DNA of 64,000 nt from Jonesia quinghaiensis DSM 15701. Its GTDB lineage: Bacteria; Actinomycetota; Actinomycetes; Actinomycetales; Cellulomonadaceae. This document shows positions 26,000-35,166 of the stretch, piece by piece; positions within the stretch are counted from its first letter, which is position 1; each line of letters opens with the position of its first letter. The notes beneath the pieces are model-generated. The model was not told the origin of the DNA. It did no database searches and worked only from the letters and a program-made list of their open reading frames with translations. Position numbers and translations under genes: made by a program. Location: the NCBI RefSeq assembly GCF_000423205.1, contig NZ_AUHN01000005.1, positions 310,001-374,000 on the forward strand, in the 5' to 3' direction.

Positions 26000-27753
26000 G
26001 TGACAGTGTGCAGCCCAACACAACAACCAACCCGTTGAAAAAGCTGCACACACTCACCAAAGAACTCGCCGGGTACCCGGCAGTCCTCCTCCTGGCAACC
26101 GCGCTCGTCTTCGTAGCCACCCTCGCCGGCAAACTCACCACCCCCACCATCGCAGTGCTCCTCGCACTCATCACCACCACAGACCTCACCACCCGCAGGT
26201 ACCTACCCCGCACCCGCACACAATTCACCACCTACGACGGTCGCGGATACCTCGGCTCAGGGCACGCCCAGCGCTACCTCACACTCGCCACCGCAAGCTA
26301 CCTCGCCATCACCAACACCCCAACAGGGCACAGCACACTCACCACAAGCATCGTCATAGGGTTCGCAGTACTCTCGCTCACCCTCGAACCCATCACCCTA
26401 CGAGCCACCCGCCGCGGCACCCTCAGCCACGCACACCTACCGTGGGCGCCAACACCACGCACCAACACGCCACCGCACTACCCCGCATACCTCGCCAACA
26501 CCCTCACCCCCATCCCACTGGCCCTCGCCAACCACACCCCAGCGCTCCTCGCAATCACCGCGGCGCTCGTGACCCTCAGCCTGGCCCTGCAACTCCTCAG
26601 CAACGTTGCCGCATTGTCGCGCAACCGCATCAAACGCACCGTTGAAGCAACACTGCGCAAAGAACTCACCGCCTACCAGCCAAAGTTCTACCTCTACTAC
26701 GACGCCGCCCCAGGGACCGCATACCAGATAGGGATGTGGCTGCCGCACCTCGACGCCATCGGTGAACGGTACTGCGTGATCCTCCGAAACCAAAACACAC
26801 TCAATGAAGTAGCAGCACTCACAAACGCCCCCGTGATCGTGCGTAACTCCATGACCAAACTCGACGACGTCACCATCGACAGCGTCACCACAGTGTTCTA
26901 CGCCAACAACGCCATCAAGAACGCTCACTTTGTGCGGTTCCACCAGTACACCCACATCCAGTTAAACCACGGGGACTCCGACAAACCCCCAAGCTACAAC
27001 CCTGCGATGCGCATGTACGACCGGAACTTCGTCGCTGGCCAAGCAGCCGTGGAACGCTACGCCAACCACGGCGTTGACACCGCCCCCGGCTACTTCGACA
27101 TTGTTGGCCGCCCACAAATCAAAGACATCCAACCCGCGCACAAACAAGCCGACCCAACCGGGCACACCATGCTGTACGCGCCCACCTGGGCTGGGTTCAT
27201 GGCAGACAGCCAATGCTCCTCACTGCACATCGGGCTCAACATTATCAACGCCGCACTATCCGCAGGAACACGCATCATCTTCAGGCCGCACCCCCACGCC
27301 CGCAAAACCCCGGCGCTACGAGCCGGGTGCGACGCCATCACCGCCCGCCTCACCGAACACGCCGCAACGACCGGCATCGACCATGTGTTTGGCGAAACAG
27401 CAGAACGCGAGTGGAGCATCATCGACTGCATCAACCACTCAGATTCCCTCATCTCAGACGTATCCTCAGTGATCCCTGACTACCTGTACTCCGGGAAACC
27501 CATCATCCTCACCGCAATCGGGGCGCCAAGCCTCGAAGAGTTTCTCACCGAAAACCCCATTGGGGCGGCCTGCTACATCCTCACCGAAGACCTCAGCAAC
27601 CTGCACGAGGTCATCGCTGAGGCCGTCCACACTGACACTCTGCGCGAACAACGCCAACGCCTGCGCACCCACTACCTGGGCGACTTTCCCCACGAAACAT
27701 ACGACCAAGCGTTCCTCACCACAGCAAGGCGCTACGTCAACGGCAACGCATGA
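25996..27753 (+). CDS. Membrane-anchored TagF-like polyol-phosphate transferase (HGDSDK type, 1)
   Basis: 585 residues; ATGA overlap with the ATPase gene. The N-terminal 210 residues hold about five or six membrane segments with unusually Thr/Leu/His-rich loops; the rest is a GT-B CDP-glycerol glycerophosphotransferase domain. Motifs: FYLYYDAAPGTAYQIGMWLP, then LNHGDSDKPPSYNP (His at about 325), NFVAGQAAVERY, FRPHPHARKTPALR and SLISDVSSVIPDYLYSGKPI. Canonical TagF reads WHGTPLK at the HG position, so HGDSDK defines a variant shared with two other proteins here. It probably links glycerol- or ribitol-phosphate units of a wall teichoic acid at the membrane. Confidence 0.88.
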   Translation: MSDSVQPNTTTNPLKKLHTLTKELAGYPAVLLLATALVFVATLAGKLTTPTIAVLLALITTTDLTTRRYLPRTRTQFTTYDGRGYLGSGHAQRYLTLATASYLAITNTPTGHSTLTTSIVIGFAVLSLTLEPITLRATRRGTLSHAHLPWAPTPRTNTPPHYPAYLANTLTPIPLALANHTPALLAITAALVTLSLALQLLSNVAALSRNRIKRTVEATLRKELTAYQPKFYLYYDAAPGTAYQIGMWLPHLDAIGERYCVILRNQNTLNEVAALTNAPVIVRNSMTKLDDVTIDSVTTVFYANNAIKNAHFVRFHQYTHIQLNHGDSDKPPSYNPAMRMYDRNFVAGQAAVERYANHGVDTAPGYFDIVGRPQIKDIQPAHKQADPTGHTMLYAPTWAGFMADSQCSSLHIGLNIINAALSAGTRIIFRPHPHARKTPALRAGCDAITARLTEHAATTGIDHVFGETAEREWSIIDCINHSDSLISDVSSVIPDYLYSGKPIILTAIGAPSLEEFLTENPIGAACYILTEDLSNLHEVIAEAVHTDTLREQRQRLRTHYLGDFPHETYDQAFLTTARRYVNGNA

Positions 27754-27893
27754 GCAACTCAACAGTGAAGCTGTAAATCTCATACCCGCCCGACGGACAT
27801 TTTCACTGACGCCTCATGTGACAGGTGCACCGGTGTGTCAATTCAATGGGCACGAGTCTGTGTGAATGTGTAATCTAGTGATACTGTGTACAC
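27754..27893 (+). promoter_or_regulatory. Promoter region of the Phd/YefM-RelE pair with palindromes
   Basis: A TGACA...TGTCA inverted repeat containing GGTGCACC lies near 27819-27840, and TGTGTACACA (27885-27894) overlaps the antitoxin ATG. GATACT at 27879-27884 fits a -10 box; transcription from it would start at or next to the ATG, giving a leaderless mRNA. The palindromes are suitable operators for an autorepressing antitoxin. All of this is inferred from position. Confidence 0.45.
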
Positions 27894-28157
27894 ATGGATA
27901 CAGTTACGAGCGCAGTGACAACCCGTGAGTTACGAAGCCAACTCTCGGACGTTCTCGGGCGCACCATGTACGCAGGCGAGCGCATCGGCGTGACGCGTAA
28001 CGGCAAACTTGCAGCCGTTGTTGTCAGTGTTGCTGACCTAGAAGCCCTTGAAGAATTCGAAATGATGCAAGACGTTGCTGCCTATCGTGAAGCGAAGGCA
28101 TCGGATGATGGTGCCCGGGTGTCGATTGAAGAGTTGCGTGCTGACATCGCTTCATGA
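27894..28157 (+). CDS. Phd/YefM-type antitoxin
   Basis: 87 residues. The N-terminal half TTRELRSQLSDVLGRTMYAGERIGVTRNGKLAAVVVSVADLEALE is the Phd/YefM DNA-binding fold (about residues 9-55), and the acidic C-terminal part (from about 56) is the toxin-neutralising tail. It represses its own promoter through the palindromes upstream. The toxin start overlaps its stop (ATGA). It lies between two paralogous TagF-like genes that point in opposite directions. Confidence 0.92.
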   Translation: MDTVTSAVTTRELRSQLSDVLGRTMYAGERIGVTRNGKLAAVVVSVADLEALEEFEMMQDVAAYREAKASDDGARVSIEELRADIAS

Positions 28158-28414
28158 ACTACAGCATTCAGTTCACTAGTGCCGCAGCGCGGCAGGTGAA
28201 GAAACTACCGCATTCTGTGCGCGCACGAATACTAGACGCCATTGAGCGATTGGAAGAAAATCCCCGGCCACATGGTTCCCAAAAACTTGTCGGAGAAGCA
28301 ACGGCTTGGCGTATTAGAGTCGGAGATTACCGCGTGATTTATGACGTCTTTGACGGAGAGCTGATCGTGTCGATTGTCAGAGCGGCGCATCGGCGTGAGG
28401 TCTATGAACGGTAG
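28154..28414 (+). CDS. RelE/ParE-superfamily toxin
   Basis: 86 residues, full length for RelE. Sequence YSIQFTSAAARQVKKLPHSVRARILDAIERL, then WRIRVGDYRVIYDVFDGELIVSIVRAAHRREVY, is the standard RelE pattern, with the C-terminal basic residues and Tyr used for ribosome-dependent mRNA cleavage in RelE proteins. Paired with the antitoxin upstream. It converges on the TagF-like gene whose stop lies 25 bp beyond. Confidence 0.93.
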   Translation: MNYSIQFTSAAARQVKKLPHSVRARILDAIERLEENPRPHGSQKLVGEATAWRIRVGDYRVIYDVFDGELIVSIVRAAHRREVYER

Positions 28415-28439
28415 ATCTTGTTAGGCAGCACTAGAATGG

Positions 28440-30212
28440 TCAACTCCTAACTGGGTTCAGAACCTCATCACGCAAGGTCTCAACAAAAAACTGTTCCCGG
28501 GCATCGTCCGGGATGTCACCCAAGTAGTGGCGCTTCATCGCAACACGAGCCGCAGCCAATGGGTCATGCGTAAACAACTGATCAAACAACACCTCCAACG
28601 CCGCAGTGCGGGTCTTCGGGTCAACAACCATTTCCCGCCCCGGGAGCACATACGCGCAACGAGCCAGAGACGTCTGAGCCGAAAACGCATCAGCGTTCGA
28701 CATTCGCACCATCGCGAGCGGTTTCTCCGAGTACAAAAAGTCTGCAGCAACAGAAGACACATCAGAAATCAACGCATCAACCCTGTTAAAAACTTGGGCA
28801 AGCGGCACCAACTCTGCTTCATCGCCCCACACATGTTTCACCCCAGACTGGGCGGAATGCTGCCGCAAAAAATCGATGATCGCGGTACGGTACTGCGCGT
28901 ACCGAGGGTGCAACTGAGAATAAGGGTGCGCCCTGAAAACAACCCTCACCCCGCGCTCCGCAAAAAACCGCACAATATCCAGCCCTAGCGGCAACGACGA
29001 ATAATTTGCATCAGAATAAAAACCCTGCCACGTAGGTGCGTACAACACCGTACGCTGCGCCCCCTCAGCACGAGCACCCACCGCAATAGTGGTGATCTGG
29101 GGGCGCCCCACAATCCGGAAAAAGTCCGGTGGGGTAGCGATACCGTGCTCCGTGAAACGGTCAACAGCTGCCTGCCCGGCCACAAAGTTACGCGTAAACA
29201 TTTTGAACGCCGGGTTATAACTCGGGGCCTTATCAGAGTCACCGTGATTCAGCTGAATATGCTTCAAGTGGGTGTACCGCACCACATGGTTATTGACCGT
29301 TGCGGTGTTGCAATACAACACCGCACGCAGTGACGGCACAATGACAGTGTCCAACTCTGAGAGGCGCTCACGGAAAATGATGGGCCGGTCAGTGAGGGCG
29401 GCAACTTCCAAAAAGTTTGCGGGGCTACGCAACAAAACTGCGAACGGCACACCCAACTTTTCAACATATGGGAGCCACATGCCCACCTGGTAGGTGGTTT
29501 CAGGTGGCGCCTCCCAATGGAACAGCACCACAGGGGAGTACTCTTCCAACGCCCGCCGCAGGTTCGGTATCTCGCGGTTCCGTTGAAGAACAAGGGACGC
29601 CGCCTGGACCAGTAACACCGCAGTCAGGGTCACCGAGATAATTGCCAATACCAGCGATCCACTCAGAAAATCAGGGCGATACATCGATGCGGCGTGAACA
29701 CACCCAGCTCCCAACCACACCAACGCCACAAGCGAGGGCGAATAGAACAACTGTGGGTAGTACGTGAACCCCGGAAGGTTCGCAGCCATGGGAACAATGC
29801 GTTCAGCAATAGAACGCAAACTCAGTTCCAAAGCCACCGCCACAACAAGTAACAACCCCGTGACCATGTATTCAACAGGTACTTGGCCTGACACCCCGGC
29901 AAACCCCACCGTGATGAGGAGCATCCGGGGTATCAGGAATGTGCCAGCCGCTGAACCGGTCACTGCAACCAACCGGTGATCACTGTGCGCGGGTGCCAAG
30001 CGCAGCGCTGGGCGCCACGCCCACATAATCGTTGCTATCCCAACCAGGACAGCGCCAACAGCCACATATGCTTGGTCCAAATACGCGGCAATGACCGCAA
30101 CAACAAATATCAAGCTGGTCGCCAAAGGGCGGACCCCCGCGAGCCCAGCGAACTTCATCATTCGCCGGTGCTCACGGGCCCACACCCGAGGCTCGTCATC
30201 AGCAAGCGACAC
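28440..30212 (-). CDS. Membrane-anchored TagF-like polyol-phosphate transferase (HGDSDK type, 2)
   Basis: 590 residues from a GTG. It is clearly paralogous to the protein encoded at 25996-27753: N-terminal membrane segments over about 200 residues, then VVLFHWEAPPETTYQVGMWLP, LNHGDSDKAPSYNP (His at about 322), NFVAGQAAVDRF, IVGRPQI, VVFRAHPYSQLHPRY and ALISDVSSVAADFLYSEKP. Same likely reaction: transfer of a polyol phosphate from its CDP form to a teichoic acid chain. A TTGTGA-N5-TCACAA dyad sits about 15 bp upstream of the start. It is downstream of the CDP-ribitol synthase gene in the same orientation (48 bp gap). Confidence 0.88.
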   Translation of the reverse strand: MSLADDEPRVWAREHRRMMKFAGLAGVRPLATSLIFVVAVIAAYLDQAYVAVGAVLVGIATIMWAWRPALRLAPAHSDHRLVAVTGSAAGTFLIPRMLLITVGFAGVSGQVPVEYMVTGLLLVVAVALELSLRSIAERIVPMAANLPGFTYYPQLFYSPSLVALVWLGAGCVHAASMYRPDFLSGSLVLAIISVTLTAVLLVQAASLVLQRNREIPNLRRALEEYSPVVLFHWEAPPETTYQVGMWLPYVEKLGVPFAVLLRSPANFLEVAALTDRPIIFRERLSELDTVIVPSLRAVLYCNTATVNNHVVRYTHLKHIQLNHGDSDKAPSYNPAFKMFTRNFVAGQAAVDRFTEHGIATPPDFFRIVGRPQITTIAVGARAEGAQRTVLYAPTWQGFYSDANYSSLPLGLDIVRFFAERGVRVVFRAHPYSQLHPRYAQYRTAIIDFLRQHSAQSGVKHVWGDEAELVPLAQVFNRVDALISDVSSVAADFLYSEKPLAMVRMSNADAFSAQTSLARCAYVLPGREMVVDPKTRTAALEVLFDQLFTHDPLAAARVAMKRHYLGDIPDDAREQFFVETLRDEVLNPVRS

Positions 30213-30260
30213 GCGTCATCCGATCATTGTGAAACGGTCACAAAGGGACCGGGGCGACGG

Positions 30261-31712
30261 TTATTTGGTTTCTGTAGCAGACAGCTCTTGTTCCGCCTCG
30301 CTCAACGCCTCGTTGATTGCGTCCCCTGCTGAGCGTGCACCAGCATTTTCTTTACGGACATCAACGACCAAGCCGGTGATGTCAGATGTGATGACATCCA
30401 ACGATGTTTCAGCAACTGACACGGCAGACAACAAACTTCCAGGTGATTCCTCACCAAAAGCTTTAGTGCGCATGGGGGTGGCAGTGCGTTCAGGGTTAAT
30501 GACATTGACCTTGATGCCCTGCGCTGCCCATTCCTCAGATAACGCCTGAGTCAGGTTCACCACGGCGGCCTTAGTCGACGAGTACAGTGAGTAGTTCTCC
30601 CGCCCACGAGTGTATGACGACGAGGTGAAGTACAGCAGGTGACCCTTGGACTTCGACAAGTACCGGTACGCGGCCTTCGCCACCTGCACAGGGGCAAGGT
30701 AGTTCACGCCAATGGTTTCCGTGATTTCCTCTTCTGAGGTATCAGCAAGCCGTCCAATGCGCAGCACACCAGCGGTAAGGATCACGGCGTCAATAGCACC
30801 GTACTTCTCGTAGGTCTCCTCAAAGGCCTTCGCAATGGATTCGGGGTCTTGTACGTGCAAGCCCGTGGTGGAACGGCCGTGGGAAACCACGTTCGCTCCG
30901 TGTGTTGCGGCGATCCGGCAAATCTCAGCGCCAATCCCGTACGACCCACCCAACACCACAATGGTTTTACCCGCCAAGTGCACGGCGCGCTCTTCATCAT
31001 TGGCGTGAAGGGGAGCGGAACGTGAAGCAAGTTGGAACAACTTGTCAGCAATGAACAAGTCCACCGGGTGGGTGACCTTGAGGTTGTGCTCAGCACCTTG
31101 AACCGTCTTGATAGGCACAATTGGCAAGTACTTTAAAACAACACCACAGTCATCAGTGGCAGCGAAGTACGGGTCTTCCATGGCCCGTTCGTATGCCTCT
31201 TTGAGGACGGTGAGTTTAAAAGCTTGAGGTGTTTGACCGCGGCGAAGCAGCGCACGGTTAGGGATTGAGGTGATGACCTCATCGCCATCGACAGCAACAA
31301 TGGTGTCAGAGGAAGGAATCACAACGTCAACAGCGCCATACACATCAAGTGTTTCAACGCATTCACGGATAATCCGCTCATCCAGCAACGGCCGCACAGC
31401 ATCGTGAAGGACTACTTTGCACTCGGCGTCATCAATGGCGTCAAGAACCTTGCGGGTTGTTTCATTACGAGTGGAACCACCCTCAAGAATTTTGGTGAGC
31501 TTTTTGAAACGGCTCCCCAAAAGAGTAGCCACATTCTCCGACCAACCCGGAGTGATCATGACAATCACTTCATCGATCTCAGGGCTCTGGTCGAACGCGG
31601 TGACCGTGTGCTCCAGAATAGTTTTGCCAGCGATCTTCACCATTTGCTTGGGCACATTCAGCCCGAGCCTGGCTCCAACTCCACCGGCGAGCACAACGCC
31701 TACAGTCCGCAC
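30261..31712 (-). CDS. Bifunctional cytidylyltransferase/SDR oxidoreductase, probable CDP-ribitol synthase
   Basis: 483 residues from the GTG at 31712 (AAAGG seven bases upstream). The N-terminal half is an IspD/TarI-like cytidylyltransferase: VGVVLAGGVGARLGLNVPKQ, then DAVRPLLDERII and TPQAFK. The C-terminal half is a short-chain dehydrogenase: nucleotide loop VVLGGSYGIG (about residue 248), active-site YSSTK (Tyr at about 377), and NVINPERTATPM. This order matches Haemophilus influenzae type b Bcs1, which reduces ribulose-5-P with NADPH and activates ribitol-5-P with CTP. It therefore points to a ribitol-phosphate polymer. A plain IspD role is less likely because of the SDR domain. Confidence 0.9.
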   Translation of the reverse strand: MRTVGVVLAGGVGARLGLNVPKQMVKIAGKTILEHTVTAFDQSPEIDEVIVMITPGWSENVATLLGSRFKKLTKILEGGSTRNETTRKVLDAIDDAECKVVLHDAVRPLLDERIIRECVETLDVYGAVDVVIPSSDTIVAVDGDEVITSIPNRALLRRGQTPQAFKLTVLKEAYERAMEDPYFAATDDCGVVLKYLPIVPIKTVQGAEHNLKVTHPVDLFIADKLFQLASRSAPLHANDEERAVHLAGKTIVVLGGSYGIGAEICRIAATHGANVVSHGRSTTGLHVQDPESIAKAFEETYEKYGAIDAVILTAGVLRIGRLADTSEEEITETIGVNYLAPVQVAKAAYRYLSKSKGHLLYFTSSSYTRGRENYSLYSSTKAAVVNLTQALSEEWAAQGIKVNVINPERTATPMRTKAFGEESPGSLLSAVSVAETSLDVITSDITGLVVDVRKENAGARSAGDAINEALSEAEQELSATETK

Positions 31713-31816
31713 AGGATTACCTTTCCTCGATGACAAGTAAATGGCCCACACGTGGCGCCGGGATTAACTTTACCCCGCAACGACGCAAAGGGCTGAGCCC
31801 AACAATAGCGATCGGT

Positions 31817-33721
31817 TTACACCATTCCCAGTGCAGCAACCCGCTCGTTACGCTGCTGGGACTCGCGAGACAAACGGCGAACAGCCGCTGAGAACGTCTC
31901 CACTGACGTTTCAGGGGCATCACCCAACAACGCCCGCCGTAACGCGCCGCGTGCCTCACGGAACGCATCGTCCTGGTTTCCAGTAGCTACACCCAAAACT
32001 TGGGCGAGGTCAGGGTTAGCGGGGGAGAGGACTTGAGCGCCGGATGCTGAAGGGAACTCCTCCAAGAATTCGCTCGTCGATTTACCCGTGCAATTGGTGA
32101 CAGCGTACGGGCGGTCCAACGCAATGAAATCTGAAATGACACTAGAAATGTCTGCAACCATGAAATCTGCAGCCGCCATGCACGACCAGATAGACAAGCC
32201 TGCGCTCGAATCTGAGGTGATGTGCCCGCGCTCACCAAAAGCAGCAATATATGCGGCGTCGCGGCGTGATTGCTGGTCAAGGAGTTCCAAACTGGAAACG
32301 GCGTTGTCAGCAACAAATTCCGGCAAGACAATCGGGGCTGTGACAACCTGTGCATTCAGCTGCGCAAGAGCATCAACGATCTCGTTGTGTGCTGCCATCA
32401 CCTCAGCGGAGCGGCGCCCCGTGAACGGGTGGGGGCGGTAAATCAAACGCACCGGCGTTGCACTGCTTCGCACTGCTTCAACAAGTTGACGCCCAACAGT
32501 GGGGATAGAGCAGTAGTTCTGAAGTTCGTTCCACCCCTCCCACGTGGGTGCGTACAAAATCGTGGGAATGGGGGTTGGGGCCACTGAGGATTCCAGCAGG
32601 TCCAATACTTGCGGGCGCCCAACAGCGACAACATCTTCGGTGTGGACGCCAATCTCTGCGCGCACATACCGGTCAATCCCTGCCTGGCCTGCAGTCCACA
32701 CCTCGTCATACACCTTGGAGTACGGGTTGAATGAGGCGTTTTTGTCGCTGTCGCCGTGGCCCACAAACACCGAACGCATTGTTGGGATACGCAAAAAGTG
32801 GATGTTCTTACCCACGTTGGCGGGGTAGAGCGCAACGCGCACTGAGCCAAAGTCCAAAGACATCAAATCAACGGCACCAGGAATACACAGCACAGGAATC
32901 GACGTGGGCGCTAGTGCATTGAAAACAGACTTCTCACGCAGCACAACAACCCCACGGATACCTTGCCGCTCAAGGCGTTCCATCGTGGAAAGCCACGAGT
33001 TCACCTGGTAGGTGGAGGGTGCATCACCTGAGAAATACAACGCAACCTGTGGGTTGAGCTCGTTCAACGCGCTTTGGATCAACGCCAACCGGTCACCGGT
33101 ACGAGGCACACGACGAACATCGAGAATGCACCGCGCGATCTGACCTAAAACAACCAACTGCCACAGCGCAGCAATCAGCCCAAAAATAACCACAGCACCG
33201 ATGGTGTCAGTGATCATGGCAGGGATACCAAAGAGCAACGCCGCAGGCACCGTGCGCCACACCTCAGGTAGTTGGGCTAAGAATCGAGGGCGGTAAGTGT
33301 GCGTGGGGAGGTAGGCATCAATATTGCGGGCGTCAACAGACACCGAGCGGCGCGCATTAAGTGAACTCATCAAGAGCACCTGAGCACAGTGGAGCAACAA
33401 AGTGAGAATCGCAAAAACAACAGTTGTTGTCAGTTGCTCATTAACTTTGTTTGTCCCGACAATTAGTGAGACAAGGAGGAGCGACACGCTGAGACGCACA
33501 GCGAATCCAAAAGCGGCCCTGCGGAGTAATGCAGCGACCTTAGGGTGCATACGTAATGAGAATTCTCCAGCAGCCCATAACGCCAGGCCAGGAACCGCAA
33601 ACTGCCACTGATGTGTGGCAATAGCCGCCATCTGTAAGGTATACCCCACAAGGGCATAGGCCGCCGTTGCGGGAAGCGAACCAAAGATGGACAAGCAGAA
33701 AGACGCAACGCGTCGCAGCAT
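31817..33721 (-). CDS. Membrane-anchored TagF-like polyol-phosphate transferase (HGDSDK type, 3)
   Basis: 634 residues; AGGAG five bases before the ATG. Up to six membrane segments in the first 200 residues, then VALYFSGDAPSTYQVNSWLS, FVGHGDSDKNASFNP (His at about 321), AGQAGIDRYVRAEIG, VGRPQVLDLL, LIYRPHPFTGRRS and FMVADISSVISDFIALDRPY. More diverged than the other two and with a longer insertion near the C-terminal nucleotide-binding part. It is first gene of the minus-strand run to CDP-ribitol synthase and TagF-like 2, so it may be the main ribitol-phosphate polymerase. Confidence 0.87.
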   Translation of the reverse strand: MLRRVASFCLSIFGSLPATAAYALVGYTLQMAAIATHQWQFAVPGLALWAAGEFSLRMHPKVAALLRRAAFGFAVRLSVSLLLVSLIVGTNKVNEQLTTTVVFAILTLLLHCAQVLLMSSLNARRSVSVDARNIDAYLPTHTYRPRFLAQLPEVWRTVPAALLFGIPAMITDTIGAVVIFGLIAALWQLVVLGQIARCILDVRRVPRTGDRLALIQSALNELNPQVALYFSGDAPSTYQVNSWLSTMERLERQGIRGVVVLREKSVFNALAPTSIPVLCIPGAVDLMSLDFGSVRVALYPANVGKNIHFLRIPTMRSVFVGHGDSDKNASFNPYSKVYDEVWTAGQAGIDRYVRAEIGVHTEDVVAVGRPQVLDLLESSVAPTPIPTILYAPTWEGWNELQNYCSIPTVGRQLVEAVRSSATPVRLIYRPHPFTGRRSAEVMAAHNEIVDALAQLNAQVVTAPIVLPEFVADNAVSSLELLDQQSRRDAAYIAAFGERGHITSDSSAGLSIWSCMAAADFMVADISSVISDFIALDRPYAVTNCTGKSTSEFLEEFPSASGAQVLSPANPDLAQVLGVATGNQDDAFREARGALRRALLGDAPETSVETFSAAVRRLSRESQQRNERVAALGMV

Positions 33722-33843
33722 TCGAGCTCCTGATACAGATTTTTTGGAAGATCCACCTCTAGAATAGTGCCGTTCCCGGCATCCCTATGACGCAGTACGC
33801 CTCCTCTACAGTCCGATCAGGCCCTTCACACAGAAACTGCATA

Positions 33844-35145
33844 ATGCCCAAGATTCTCGTACGTGCCGCCCAAAACCCGCTCCTGACCTATGGGACCATG
33901 GAATCGACCCGTCTCATGGGTGGAAATTCAGGGAACCTTCTCTACGCCAACGGCGTAGCGCGCGCCTTATCCGCGCAGGAAAACACAGTACGGTACGGGG
34001 GTTTCGCGGTACACCGAGACCAAGACCCAAGCCAGTGGATCGCCGAGACTAACGCAAAGTACGACCACTACGTCATGCCGATGTCCAACATGTTCCGGGC
34101 GTCATTCACCACCCAACTGCAGTCACTCACCCGCATTATTCGGCAACTAGAGATCCCCGTCACCATTGTGGGTGCAGGGGCACAAACAACCGCCGATGCC
34201 GCTGAGTCGGAAAAATTCACCATGGGCCGCACCGGCCGCACCAAAACAATGAGCACCAAAGCCGCTGACCGGCACAACGAAGCGATCTACAACCTCGTTG
34301 AAGCAGTGCTTGAGAAATCCCACTCAATGGGGGTGCGCGGCGAGTACACCCGCAAATTCCTTGTTTCACTGGGTTTACCTGCCGACCGCATCACGGTCAT
34401 TGGGTGCCCCTCAATTTTCACGTGGGGCCCACAACACCAAGTCAACAAAGGCGTTGACGCACTCACCCCACGCTCAGCAGTGTCCATGAACATTGACTAC
34501 CGTGTGCCCGGTATTGAACGCCTCATTGACGCCAACATGGCCCGGTACCGCAACCTCACCAGCCCATCCCAAGACGCAAAATCAGCACGCATGATTGTTA
34601 CGGGCAACGACCAATACGACCTCGACACCGTGAACCTGGGCACCCCCGTGCACACCGGCCACCCGCTCTACAAAAAACGCAAGGTTGTGTACTACCCCAA
34701 CCCGTGGGGCTGGATTGAGTCATTCACAGAGCAGGACTTCGCCTTTGGTACCCGCCTTCATGGGAATATCGCAGCGATCCTCGCGGGCACCCCAGCGCAC
34801 ATCCTCGCGCACGACTCCCGCACCCTGGAACTCGCCGAATATCACGCAATGCCACACACCAAATACACCCGTGATGGCGATGTGCCCCTCGCCGAAGACC
34901 TCTACCAAGACACTGACTACACCCAGTTCAACGAACTGATGCCACAGCGCTTTGAGACGTACTTGCAGTTCCTGCGGGACAACAACCTTCACACCATCTG
35001 GGATGAAGACGGCACCGCACCACGGTTCGACAAAAAAATCCGCGCAGGTAAACGCATTGGTGCTGTGCGGCCCCCACAAAACAACCCTGCGCTGCGCTTT
35101 GCGAACAAAGTGCAGCGCAAGGCTGAGAGTTTACTACGGCGCTAA
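33844..35145 (+). CDS. Polysaccharide pyruvyl transferase family protein
   Basis: 433 residues from the ATG at 33844 (MPKILVRAAQNP); an ATG at 33787 would add 19 residues. Features of the pyruvyl transferase family: NSGNLLYANGVARAL near the start, IVGAGAQTTAD, SMGVRGEYTRKFLVSLG, VIGCPSIF and DFAFGTRLHGNIAAILAGTPAHILAHDSR (the region 34735-34818), whose R-L-H-G is diagnostic. These enzymes add a ketal pyruvate from phosphoenolpyruvate to sugars of wall polymers, adding negative charge. It is divergent from the TagF-like gene and its stop is followed after one base by a 19-bp direct repeat. Confidence 0.87.
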   Translation: MPKILVRAAQNPLLTYGTMESTRLMGGNSGNLLYANGVARALSAQENTVRYGGFAVHRDQDPSQWIAETNAKYDHYVMPMSNMFRASFTTQLQSLTRIIRQLEIPVTIVGAGAQTTADAAESEKFTMGRTGRTKTMSTKAADRHNEAIYNLVEAVLEKSHSMGVRGEYTRKFLVSLGLPADRITVIGCPSIFTWGPQHQVNKGVDALTPRSAVSMNIDYRVPGIERLIDANMARYRNLTSPSQDAKSARMIVTGNDQYDLDTVNLGTPVHTGHPLYKKRKVVYYPNPWGWIESFTEQDFAFGTRLHGNIAAILAGTPAHILAHDSRTLELAEYHAMPHTKYTRDGDVPLAEDLYQDTDYTQFNELMPQRFETYLQFLRDNNLHTIWDEDGTAPRFDKKIRAGKRIGAVRPPQNNPALRFANKVQRKAESLLRR

Positions 35146-35146
35146 G

Positions 35147-35165
35147 CCTGTCAGTTCGCGACCGA
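35147..35165. repeat. 19-bp direct repeat, left copy (duplicated 3' end of the nuclease gene)
   Basis: CCTGTCAGTTCGCGACCGA, identical to 35762-35780, where the same bases encode the last codons and stop of the secreted nuclease-like gene. The two copies bracket a 596-bp segment containing the toxin-antitoxin-like pair and the long palindrome. Confidence 0.95.
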
Positions 35166-35166
35166 T

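Noticed and set aside
30227-30243. TTGTGA-N5-TCACAA dyad upstream of the second TagF-like gene, resembling a CRP site
   Set aside because: CRP sites have TGTGA-N6-TCACA spacing, and a single 6-bp dyad is easily found by chance; only mentioned in the gene entry.
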